This document shows, piece by piece, positions 1 to 11,521 of a stretch of DNA of 64,000 nucleotides. How positions within the stretch are numbered: the stretch's first letter is position 1; the number at the start of each line of letters is the position of its first letter. Source of the stretch: Portulaca oleracea (taxonomy: Eukaryota; Streptophyta; Magnoliopsida; Caryophyllales; Portulacaceae); NCBI GenBank assembly GCA_029582165.1, contig CM055880.1, positions 2,356,001 to 2,420,000 of the forward strand. The letters are read 5' to 3'. Made by a program: the position numbers and the translations under genes. The notes beneath the pieces are model-generated. The model was not told where the DNA came from. It saw only the letters and a program-made list of their open reading frames with translations, and searched no databases.

Positions 1-757
1 CTCCAAAAAGCTTACATCACCAAAAAAAAATGTGTTTAATTAATGTTAACTTGGTTTTGGATTATTGACAAATACCATCTCTAAAAGTTGTAAATAGTCC
101 TAAGAAAAAGGTGAGAGTGTGAGACGACCCCATACCTTTTATTTTCATTTAATTTTGACAACTCTAACTCCAACAGAAATGGTTACCAATGAGTTAGTAG
201 TATCATAATGGCCTTCCATGTTGAAAGTCATTTTAGGTTTAGGTTTAGGTTTTTCTCCTCTCCTTAAATCAGTATATCTTTAAAATAAAATTCAATTTAG
301 ATGACTCAAACTTACCTTAAAAAAACTCCTATAAAAATTGTTCTTTTATTTCTCTAATAGGTATTTCAAAGTGTTTGTGTATGCCACTTGATCTAAGGAA
401 AAAAAGGAAAAAAAAAGGTATGTATGCCACTTTAAATAGTACAAAAGCTACCTCTAGTAATTTGAAGATGTTATTGTCCCTCATGTATTTTAAAAGGCTA
501 ACATAACGGCGAATTAGTTAGCTAACAAGGGACAACTCATTAAAACCATTTTCTTTGAGATCATATTCATATGCCTTCTATTGATTTTTCTTTTATTTTA
601 TTTGCTTATAACTTGAGACAAGTCCTTACAAGAAGGGTCTGTAGAGTTTTTTTGTACATCTTTTGTACTCAGATTAATAAAAAAAAAGGGTACAAAAGCT
701 TATAGCTTGGGGTTTTTTTTTTTTTTTTTGTATTGGTTGCTTGTCTTGGTTTACTTA

Positions 758-970
758 GGCACCGTTCTTTTGTGCGTTGCGTTTGCGTTTCAATAAGTTG
801 CGTTTGGGTTGTGTTGGATTGCGTTGGGTTGCGGTAGGAAATAATAAATATGTGAGTAGAGGTGAATAGTAGATTGTGATAAGTTGTGTTATCTTGCGTT
901 TATTATGCGTTAGGTTTTATTGATTTTGCGTTGCGTTTGGGTGCGTTATAACGCACAAAAGAACGGTGCC
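758..970. mobile_element. PIF/Harbinger-type MITE with TTA target duplication
   Basis: A 213-bp element whose ends are inverted copies of GGCACCGTTCTTTTGTGCG. It is flanked by direct TTA repeats at 755-757 and 971-973. The interior is rich in GCGTT-type motifs and encodes nothing. The 3-bp TTA duplication and the GGCACCGTTCTTTT terminus fit non-autonomous PIF/Harbinger elements. Relatives in this window lie at 21284-21424, 23003-23204 and 32399-32670. Confidence 0.85.
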
Positions 971-1926
971 TTATGTATATATTTTCCTTGTTTTGTGATC
1001 AAGGCTTATATGTTTTGATATATTTTTCTATGCGAGTAAGTTCTGGTTATTTAAATTGGCTCTATATTAGAAATGTATTAATTGGACTTAGTGACTTAGG
1101 GAGAGGAGAGAAACCTAAAACCGAGCTCAAAAACCCGATTCACGACCTTGTTTATCTCTATATAAAAAGACTTGCAAATTATGATAATTTGATTCAATAA
1201 CTTTTTTTTATTATTAAGGTAGGTGATGCACTTGATTGAAAAAGGGACCTTCTACCTTCTTCTAAAATAAAATCTTTCATTAATGCCTTGGTTGGTGGAG
1301 TACACCTATCATTTTGCATTTGAAAAAACTAAAACTAGGAACCATTCAATTAACACCTCTTTTTTTAAGACACTTTTCCCCTTTGTGCTAATATACAAAA
1401 TTAAATTGAGTATAATGATTAGAACAATTAGTGTAGTGTGGTGTACTTTGTCCTTTGCTTTGCTTTTCTCACATACTAGACAAAATCTCTACTATACTCA
1501 AAAATTGTGTTCAATATTTTGTTGGTAAGAAAAGAATATGTAAAAGCATATGCATTCCTAAATAATACATACCACTTCATGAAGGAAATACAACTCAAAA
1601 GCTTAAATAGTATTTTTAAAGGAAAAGGCCAAAAGCTTCAATAGTTTGCATGGAGGGGAATAAATCAAAGTGATAGGAAAAGGGGAGGAGAAAAAAAAGA
1701 AAGAAAAAGGGGAACCATTACTTGTGTTATATGTCACCTTCATACTTCATTGGTAATGTGGCATATCCCCTTCCATTTGTTGGATCTTTAAGTTATGAGA
1801 GACATATGAATCTTCCATAAATTTGATATATAATTTTTGAGGCTAGTCTCAAAGGATCGCGTTCATTTTGGTCGGTGTTATTCTTCATAAAAATAATATC
1901 ACATAAATTTTTCAACATATATTACA

Positions 1927-2069
1927 TGCACCTTGAGCATGTGCTCCGGATACTTACGAGTGAACAATCATATGAATCAGAGTGAACAATCATAACAATC
2001 AGAGTGAACAACCTAATATATATGGGTGAACAATTATAGAATCTGGAGCATGTGCTCCGGGAGCACCTA
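1927..2069. mobile_element. Small element with palindromic ends and internal short tandem repeats
   Basis: Both ends carry the near-palindrome GAGCATGTGCTCCGG, and the outermost bases (TGCACC / GGAGCACCTA) are roughly inverted. The interior holds about four imperfect copies of a GAGTGAACAATCATA-like unit. This layout recalls the much larger element at 42133-44117. I could not define a clear target duplication, so the family is uncertain. Confidence 0.5.
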
Positions 2070-4283
2070 ATAAATTGCATAAATTTTTGATTTTGTAACC
2101 GAATAAATTATACTTCTTTTTTTGAGAAATTCGATCACTGAAATTCAATATTTAAAGAGTTATGGACTTAGGTAATGCTTGGTTGGTCCCTAATTTCGCT
2201 CTCAATTTTAATTTTATTGTTTAAGTGCTTCAACCTTACATTTCTTTCCCTTTAAAATACGAATGAGGTATAGAAGTTAGTATACATTGATATATGTAAT
2301 TTAATCTATAAATTTAATATTTATATTCAGTAACTTCACTCCTTAAACTAATTGATATATATGAACTATAAAATACAATAGATTGAGACAATATTTTATA
2401 TCTGTAACATGATTACTATGATCTCAGATTCTCAGAATTACAAAACATCGTGATTCTAAATTGACTATGATGATAGGCGTAGGTTATAAATTAAATCTAT
2501 TGTTATTATATCTTATCCAATTAATTGATGGATTGGAATGGTAGCACCAAATGTGATGATTTCACTTCATAATCTAATTTTTTTAACTTTATAATTCATT
2601 TGATTCGAACAATGCTTTGGAGAATTTGGGTCTAAAAAGATATACACTCAATATATAATATCCGTACATGAACCAAGCTGCCTTACTTCTTTTTTTTCCA
2701 CTTTTCTCTTTATATCTAAACAAAATTGAGTGAGGTTGAAGGCAGATGTAATTTTGGTAAAGCAAAGTCTTAATATAATGAATCATGACCTTTTGGTTGG
2801 TCACCACTAATTAATGATGGTCAAGATTGGGAGCCATGATCTTCCTAGCTTACCAAGTTATCATTGATCTTCAATAATAAGGTGATTATACTTCTTGTAG
2901 TGGGAAAAAATATAAATAATTGAAGAACAAGCATGAAGGAGGAATAATTAAGGCAAATATTGATTATTGCAAGTTTAATCCATTTAACTATCACGTCTTT
3001 AATAATATTTATCACATTTTTAATCATGGACGGATCCCAGACATGACTATGGGTGGTCATGGTTACTGGTAATATGAAAAAATCAATAATTTAGTATAGT
3101 TTGTGATAAAAATTATGGGTTTTATTTAAACTGGATGAATATAATAATATATTGGTCACCCATAGTTACTAAATCTAGATCTGTCACTGTTTTTAATGCT
3201 ACTTTCTCTTGTCATATTAATTGCCACAGTGCCACGTGATCTACTTGTCATCTACTTGTCAGTTAAATTTTAACATTGATTATTAATTTCTCACCATATA
3301 CAATGTTTCATCCATGAAAGCATTATTTTTAAATTCATGATGAAATATTATCATAAAGCTGTGATATTGAATCTTTTTAATAAAATATGTTATAACATCT
3401 AATTATGTATGATGGGTTTAGGTTATTAGCCTTTGGCATCCCCTCCACACTATCCAATATATATATATGGCAGTGAGATTCTTTTTTCCAAAAAGGAAAG
3501 TAACAGAATTTCCGTTTATGAATAAAATAAAAACAACCAAAAAAATGAAGAATTTAGTAATACATTTCCAAGGCCCACAAATAATAATTAGGCTAATAAT
3601 GGACCACACCGAGAGAGGGACTCATGAAAAGGCCCACAACCAACCATAAAGGCCTAGATATAGACCTTAGAAATTAAAAGGAGCCCAAATTTATTTGTCC
3701 ATTTTTTAGCCCACTAGGGCACAAGGAATGGACCCCGCAATATCTTACAACTCATGGTGGCATTATCTCAATGCAAACGTTAGAGAGAGCGTTTCACGTA
3801 AAATTATCGTCAAATATTTTTTTTTAGGAATAAGCCACGATTAAGAAGTTCTAGTAAAATAACTTCTTAATACAAATGTGATTAATGATTTGTCAATAGA
3901 TATCTTCTATAGTTCTACTAGAGTTGCCCCAAATTAATAATCCTTATATCTATAAAAATAAAATAAAAAATTATATATGTCGTGAAATGTTTATGGTGAA
4001 ACAATCTTACATAAGACTTTGTATAACAACAAATTCAACTCATAAATTGGGGAGACTAGTTAATTGGAGTTTTTTCTTTTTTTTTAAAAAAAAAAAGTTG
4101 AGAATCAATTGAACCCAGTTGAAATTGTCTATAGTAAGCTACATATCTCTTTTAAACTTGTACCCCCAACAAAAATCCACACAATCAGTCAGTGCATCAA
4201 TGCAACCATCATTTTTCATGCCATTTACACTACTATTGCCTATTTCTATTTCTCTCCTTTGCTTTGTCCAAAACATAATTAAC

Positions 4284-7200
4284 TCACTCTGAGGGGAAGA
4301 ATTTGTTGAGATTGCAAGGCAAAGAGTAGAACTCTTCGCTTCGAGAATCCAACTTGAACGACCTGAACCGGTCCCACCAAGGCATGCCGCGGTCCTTCCT
4401 TTCCTTGTTATGCAGAGTCAGGTCCAAAATGTAAGTCACAATACCCGCTACAAATGGCTCAGAAGAGAAGGGCACATTGATCATATCATTGAACTGCATG
4501 AAATGTTAGAAGTTAGTGTAAAAATGAAGAATTCGTTAGGGGAACGTTTGGCTGAATCCTGAAAAAAGTTTTCCTACCCTCCCAAGGAAAATATTGACCG
4601 AGTTTGAGTGTGAAATAATTGAACCCACGTAAAATTTTCCCACCTGTTATATGACCTTGTAGGGAAGTGGTAGGCTTACCCATCTTGAATGAGTGTGGAC
4701 TGGCCCGTAATGATTCATAGCTATGTATTCCTTGAAGTATTGTGGAATAGATAGCCCCAAGAAAACGGAAAAACCCAGGATGAATTTGGTTCTGAAGCTG
4801 TTCAAGTTGCAAAACTGAAGGAAGCTAAGACCGGCTGACCCTGCTCAGATCGAAAAACCCAAAAAAAGTCATGTCAAAATCGGGTTTGTGTGTGTGTGTG
4901 TGTGTGTGGTGTTTGGGGGGGGGGGGGTGCATAAAACTATTCCTGAGTTCTTATATGGATTTGTCTTTGAACCTGTCATAAGTTCTTAACTAGTAGTATA
5001 GTATGAAAAGTTTGTTTGAAATGCGCTTCTCTAAGCTCTGTCTGTGTGATTTTTGTGGGTATATTAGAGTAGGTCTCTATGTAGGTAGTAAAGTTTGTCG
5101 AGATAAGATTGTCTATATCTAGGTCTCTCTAGAATCCATGTCAACGAGACCCACATTGGGAATTGTTGGTAGTATGAAAATCTCCATTTACGAGTATGAA
5201 AACTTCCATGTACCATGTTCTTCACTAAGCTTCAGTTTATACAATTTTGTTCGTCCACTGGAATCAATCTCTATGCATGTAATAATGTCTACCAAGATAA
5301 GACTGTCTATATTTGAATCTCCCCAATGTCAATGGGACACACATTTAGAGTTGTTAATGGTGGTCGTTATGGCCTTTTTTTTTGTATGATGATAAGAAGA
5401 ATGAGTGGTGTTTGTGAGTCATACCAACATAAGCGAAGAACAGGCAGTTAAAGGCTGCAATCATAGGAGCTGGAATTGAAGCAAACACAGCTCCAAATTT
5501 ACCTAAAGATCACAAAAAAGCTCCGAATTTTCAGGAAAAAAAGATATAAAGACGATATCATTATGTGCAAAATATGCAGTGTCCTGTGAACTTACCAAGT
5601 ATGGAAAAGAAGATCATGAAACAAGCTGCAATCTGCACCACCCTTCGGCTGCCAACCCGCGTGAGTGCCAGCAAACCCGCATTTTCACTGGATGTCAAGA
5701 ACACCCACCAAAATGTTTCGATCATAAAACTTCATTGCAGAAAATTCTGATTTGAAAATAGGAGACTGATAATTTCAGAGTCTTACACAGATACTGATGA
5801 CCCATTGCCAGTTCCAAAAAAGCCGGACAACAAAATGCCAACTCCCTGAGTCCAAGACAAGGGAAGAGACGAGATAAAGATGAATCAATCACTAGGAGTT
5901 CAAACAGAAAAATCAACAGCAATCTCGGGATCCTAGATTTGTTAAGGTAAGGTTGTGTACATCTGTATCTACAAAAACCCTGCAAAAGGAGGGACCCACA
6001 CCGGGAGTGTTCTAAACTCTAGGGGAGTGTTTGGTAGAATCCTTAGAAAGTTTTCCTAGCCCTCCCTTGGGAAAGTTCTTAATGGGTTTAAGTGTGACAT
6101 TATGGACCTCACATGAAATTTAAACTCAAACAAACGTGGGAAATTCGGTCAACTTTGAAACATTAACCAACTTCTCCAGGAAGATTTGGCAACCAAACGC
6201 TCCCTATGATGACTCAATGAAGGTAAAGTAGCAACACTCATGTGAGAATCAATGTCGATTGACGCAAAATGAAGAATCCAAGTAGCATGTTTCATATGGC
6301 TAGTCCATGCATTTTCGGGTGCCATAGAGTTTAGTTACCTGCCAGCCAATTCCACGGCTAAGAACAGACGGAGGTATAGGAGTTGCACTTGAGTATCTCG
6401 ATACTGCGATAAAGGAACCAGTAGACTGCACATTACCAAAACACAACCATAAGACAGCAAATAAGAAGGTATACATCTGAATTTGCAAAGCCTACATCTG
6501 AGGCTAAGGAGTGAACCTCGATAAGAGCAACGAACGAGGCCATCATCATTGCAAAAGCTTCACCGGCATCAAAAATTGGAGATCCCCATTGAAATGGGTA
6601 TGGGATACTTATCCTACACAAAAGTTCATATTGCAAAATTCGACAATAATCCATGAGGGCATTTAAACTGACCATAATCTAACCGAATTATGACCAAAAA
6701 GAAGAAGCGGTGTACGCGATTGAGAAAGTTTTCTTACCAAGCAGCACCGCCAATAATTCCAGCACGATCAGTTCTACAACTTGTCTGAGTTGTTGTAGGT
6801 CTGTTTTTGTAGGCACCTCCAACGGTGATTATGTGAGCATAAACCCACACAATGACAACAGACAACAGGACAGCAAACCGGTCAAATATGTGTCTTTCAC
6901 CGTGCATCAGATTAGGAATGTACTGTTACACCACCACAAACCAGCAGTTAAACACTTGAAGTAGACAAGCAGCTCAACTAGTGAAGGTTGGTTTTTACTT
7001 TTTACCATTAACTTACCTGTGAAAATATGACCACAAGAATAAGCTGTGGTAGCCCTATCTCAACACATTTTGCTACCTAAACAATGGAAATCAACAAGTA
7101 TGAGGACATTATTTGGTGCTATTGTTAGGAACTTCAAAACTGTGATTTCCGATATTGAGACACTCACCCCAGGAAAACCCAACTCGTACAGTCCAAATCC

Positions 7201-8591
7201 CGCCATTGAGACCAAAGGAACAGCCGCCAGTGGGCTCAAAAACCTGTCAAAAAGTCGAAAACTACTAATTCGGTGCAATTATGCTAGACTTCGCCTAGGC
7301 TCTTAGTTAGGGTGGACCGACCAAAGACCCTTCACAAATTGAAAATTTTCAGGGAACTTTAGAAGATTAGGAAGTTACCTAGCCACGATGCGCCAAAGAC
7401 CACTGAATCCAACGATGATTTGTAGAGCAGAAGCAACGATGAGAGAACCCTGAATTCCTCGCATTATCCTAGAAAATCTCTGCAGAATGTAGTATTACAC
7501 GGTTAAACTAACAGCTTTCTCATTAACTTGTATAGGCGAACATATGTAGTAAGGTAAAGTTGCGGTTGGAAACCTCAATAGGATCCATAATGCCACTGTA
7601 ACGACTAGCCAAAATGATCGAAATTGTGGTTGGAACATAAGTATAAGAACCCCCCATGACAGCAGGCAATCGGGTACCGAATTTAGATTGTAATAATGTG
7701 TTTATACCAGCAACAAACAGCAGGGTCTGGATCATCCTAGCTTTCTCCTCCTATGTAGTATTTCCACACAATCAACGAGCGAGCTCTAGTTAATAACCCA
7801 TATTTGTTAGTAAACAAGTAATGAAATCGAGGAAATAGATGTTATTGTTGTAAGAATGTTACATTTCCTCCTCCCATCTGAGGGACTAGATAAGTAGGAA
7901 TGAGAACTGTTGTGCCTAGCATTACCAAATAGTGCTGAAATCCAAGTAAGATAGTCTCAGCTGCAACAGAAACAATATTTCCACAGTATCAACAATATAT
8001 CAAATTAGCATGATGTATATGAAACCATAACACACAAGTGAGCTTTAGGGTTGTTCTTTGCAACTTATCATAAGTAGATATAATCGCTACTCATCTACAG
8101 CGATGAACACTTGATCATATTTTCAAGTTATATTTTTCTCAAAAAAAAAATATATATACCAAGAGAATTGTGCCAAACAAAAAACCAAAAAAAGTTACCA
8201 ATTAGAATTTAGGGGAAACTTTTGGTATCCAAAGTTATGAGTTCCAAAATCAAAATGAGGGAGAATCTTTACTATCACAACTAGCTATACATGACTTAAA
8301 CCAAATGTTTAAAACTCTGGATCATAATCAAATGAATTTAAGCCCCACATTTATACAATAAGAACTAAAAGTTCAGGGGATTTTCACTTTTTTTCCCCAC
8401 AAATGCCAGTAGAAATGTGGTGTGATTATCTTAGCACATAAATATGATTAGTATAATATATATTAGATTATAAGATACTAACGCCAAGGGGGTGGACTGG
8501 TAATGCAGTAGGAAACCCCAGGAAGCTGATCCTTAACAGGGTGTGGTTGCAACTCATCCTGCTTTGATTGTGGTGCTGATCCACCTGCCAT
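4284..8591 (-). CDS. Nucleobase-ascorbate transporter (NAT/NCS2 family), 14 exons, 529 aa
   Basis: A membrane permease of the NAT/NCS2 family, whose members move xanthine, uric acid or other nucleobases with protons; plant substrates are only partly known. The ATG is at 8591 and the TGA at 4284-4286. Coding exons: 8483-8591, 7863-7960, 7574-7750, 7379-7479, 7168-7243, 7017-7076, 6738-6922, 6517-6613, 6339-6425, 5787-5845, 5596-5687, 5425-5502, 4680-4840 and 4284-4493. Every junction has GT/AG and the summed 1590 nt stays in frame. The product begins MAGGSAPQSK, has the QH pair in the first membrane helix (GFQHYLVMLGTT, residues 43-54) and the family signature ENAGLLALTRVG at 351-362. The C-terminus FYSLPCNLNKFFPSE is typical of plant NATs. 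Length and N-terminus fit the Arabidopsis NAT6/NAT7 type, an inference from memory. No defect was seen. Confidence 0.96.
4886..4927. repeat. (TG)n microsatellite followed by a G-run
   Basis: An alternating TG stretch is followed by about 13 G residues, inside intron 12 of the transporter gene. It is likely length-variable and could serve as a marker. Confidence 0.9.
6020..6206. mobile_element. MITE-like element in a transporter intron
   Basis: The ends TAGGGGAGTGTTTGGTA and CCAAACGCTCCCTA are inverted copies of each other with mismatches, the terminus typical of a common plant hAT-like MITE. It sits in the intron between exons 9 and 10. A related truncated piece (AGGGGAACGTTTGG) begins near 4537 in the intron between exons 13 and 14. 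I did not find a convincing target duplication. Confidence 0.6.
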
Positions 8592-8683
8592 CTTCTTTCT
8601 CTCTCTGAAACTACCTTCAAACCCTTAACTAAAACAAGCAAATTCACTAAAATGTCACCAAAATTTTCTCTACACCCAGAAAA

Positions 8684-9215
8684 AAAGATTAACCCACTAA
8701 TGGGAAGAGAATTTTAACAGTACCCAGATGAAAATCGCCAGGTAAAATCCTCAGAAATGAAAGATGAATGCTCAAAAATGTAAACTCAGAACAACTATGG
8801 TGGACTCGTACTAGTAACGTGTTGAGAAAACAAAGATGAACCCACTAATGGGAAGAGAATTTTAGTAACACCCAGATGAAAATTTCCAAAAAACAGACGT
8901 AAAATCCTCAGAAACCCAAGTTGAGTGCTCAAAAATGTAACCCAGAAGAACAATGGTGGAAAACTTTTAGTTGAAAAGAGGACTCATACTATACTAGTAA
9001 TGTGATGACAAAACAAAGATGAACCCACCAATGGAAAGAGAAATTTAACCATACCCAGATGAAAATCTCCAAAACCCAGGTGGTAAAATCCTCAGAAATC
9101 CAAGATGAATGCTAAAAAATGTAACCCACAGGCCACAACAACAATGGTGGATAGCTTTAGTTGAAAAGAGGACTCATACTATACTAGACTTTACTAGTAA
9201 TGTGATGGAAAAACA
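8684..9215. repeat. Three tandem imperfect repeats (about 150-190 bp) upstream of the NAT start codon
   Basis: Units begin near 8688, 8838 and 9019. Each opens with AACCCACTAATGGGAAGAG or a close variant, then shares CCCAGATGAAAAT, AAAATCCTCAGAAA and GCTCAAAAATGTAA. Units 2 and 3 also share a GTTGAAAAGAGGACTCATAC segment. The array starts about 95 bp upstream of the ATG, so it lies in the promoter or 5' leader of the transporter gene. Confidence 0.85.
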
Positions 9216-9670
9216 AAGAGAATGAGAACAAAAGAGCAATACAGGGGAGTAAGTAACTTTGGAGGGTGCCTAAATGGCTTGTTTTGAAGCCATTAAAACC
9301 ATCAGAATATACTCAAAAAAGATTGCAATTGAAGACCCCACAAATAGGAGTTGGCAATGCTCACATACAAATTATACAATATAAAGTGCACAGAGAGAGA
9401 GGGCTTGCCTAACAAGCAAAGAAAGCAACCAAAATACCTCTCTGCTTGTACAAGGAAGTTATGTACTATTTTTGCACATTTTGTACCCATCACTCTGTCC
9501 TCTAGCAAGCTCCATTGTGGAGTAAAATTAAATGCCCCCCTAGCTTTTTCAAAAATAGAATATTAGTAGGTGAGGGAGTTTGTTTATCACAAGGCCTAAA
9601 CAAAGTTTAGTATTTGGATGAGGGAAATAAGCAAAAGTTATTATGTGGTACTTAGAGCATGATAGTATAA

Positions 9671-9708
<38 letters not shown>

Positions 9709-10950
9709 TATTTTGTGAGAGTATATGATTTTAAGTCCAATAATGGTTTTATATTTTAACATACATCTTTTATACAAATGTCTTCGGGATTTGAAATACT
9801 GTGGATGTTGCACGCGCCCTTTATTTAACCTTGTGGAAACAGACATGAAGTTGCTGACATTCAAACCCGAGATATTTACTCAGTCTGATTATGATGCCGT
9901 ATGAAATCATCTTAAACAAAAATTTAAGTTGATAGTTGAAGGTCTAGTGATAATGTTAATATTTTAACAAAATTAAATGGATTGGGTTGACATTCATTAG
10001 TTTATCTAGTATACTTAAATATAAACTCTAGTTTGCTCCTATATGATGTGAGTATACCTTCCACAAGAAAGCTTTTTCCAAACATATAGATGCAAATATG
10101 CAAAGTGGCTTATAGCTTGGAGTGAGAGGCAACAAATATTCTTACATCTAGACTCTTATTTGCATGTCATTAGCATGCATGCTTTAACTTGCTTTTTCTA
10201 CCTAATACTAGTCCCATGCATTTGTTTATATTTGTTTTAGATCCCACCAAGTATTTAACCATGTGTCACAACATCATTTAGATACTCTTTGTACTTCCAT
10301 ATCATATCCTACACAACCACTTATTTCACATGATGAATGATCATGAATGCATGAACCAATATAATTCCTTTTTAATAGATTCATGCATGACTTGTCAATT
10401 AGGAACCAATACATAAATTATATCATACACTATCGTTGATCTATTTAAAATCAACACATGTATTAAAATAAATCAATTTTTTGTGATGAATTTATATAAA
10501 AATAATAATAATAAATTTATAAAAATAACGAATTTTACTATAATATTGATAAATTTATGACAAATTTTATAATAAGTATTGAATGATTGTTTTTAAGATT
10601 TAACCTTTTCCGCATGCCATATAACAATTGCAAGAGATAAGCCAAGTATGCATGTGCCGGAAATTTTGATTTGATATGCAAATAGTAACATGCAATGAAA
10701 ATGGAAAAAATACTACTGTTCTGTATGAATCTAATTAATCATCATATGATTAATTGCAGAGCGAATCAGAATGTTTATATATCCACTGTTTCTGAAGGAA
10801 GGAATTTCAATTATTAACAGATCTTGATCAGAAACAATTCCTGTTCAACTTAATTATAAGTTTATAAACTACCACCTTTATATTGTCTTTTTTTAAAAAA
10901 AAAGAAAAACTTTACAAATTTCGATCCTGACATAAACAAAGACAAGAAAT
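9216..10950. other. Intergenic DNA without recognisable genes
   Basis: AT-rich sequence upstream of the transporter gene. It holds the CA/TA microsatellite listed separately, with no recognisable coding potential or RNA gene. Confidence 0.55.
9671..9708. repeat. (CA)n(TA)n microsatellite
   Basis: A short CA run passes directly into a TA run. Confidence 0.95.
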
Positions 10951-11521
10951 TGAGAAACAAATATAATTTGTATTAATATTTGAATGTATGCGGGTACAAT
11001 CTCTGTATTAAATACAATAAAGTAGTCCTCTGATTCAATCTCCTGAAATTTGGGTGAGCCGAGGGCGCGGACGCTTAACCTCGATCTCGAATGTAAGTCT
11101 AGCTGAAGGACGTTAATCTTTGTCGCTTGTAGCTGGAGAGCTGAAGAACTCTGAAGTTGTTCTTAGCTTTTGCAAAATGCCGAATGTCGCTGGGGTGTCG
11201 AAGTAGACTGCAGAGTCTGTTGAAAATGAGGGAGAAGACCCCTATTTATAGGCCTAGGGCTCCCTAGGGTTTGAGTCGATTTTGGACTTGGACCCAAATT
11301 AATTAATTATCCCTTTATTTAAAATAAAGAAATAATTACTATTTTCTGCATCATAATTGACACGTGTCACGACGTTATTGGTCATATGGATTTCCATTTA
11401 AACTTTAATTAAATGGACCGCCATAATTAATTTAACATATGGTGAATAATAAATGGCCAAATAAATTTATTTATTTTACACGCGTCATTTTCAGATTGGC
11501 CGACAAATTTTTACCTCCTAC
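10951..11521 (-). mobile_element. Probable solo LTR
   Basis: A roughly 570-bp segment that reads as an LTR on the minus strand. It would open with TGTAGGAGG at 11521 and close with CA near 10951. On the minus strand a TATA-like CCTATAAATAGG lies at about 11245, followed by a GC-richer transcribed-looking stretch, which is typical LTR promoter layout. No second LTR or internal domain lies beside it. Boundaries and target duplication are uncertain. Confidence 0.5.

Larger units (their letters stand above)
1..4283. other. AT-rich intergenic DNA, no gene recognised
   Basis: Apart from two small mobile elements (listed separately), I see no convincing gene here. The open frames are short, AT-rich and resemble no family I know. 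Poly-A and poly-T runs and simple-sequence stretches are common. The last few hundred bases before 4284 are the 3' flank of the minus-strand transporter gene. Confidence 0.6.

Noticed and set aside
3467..3649. 60-codon plus-strand frame near 3.5 kb
   Set aside because: Short, basic and low-complexity; no family, no conserved context.
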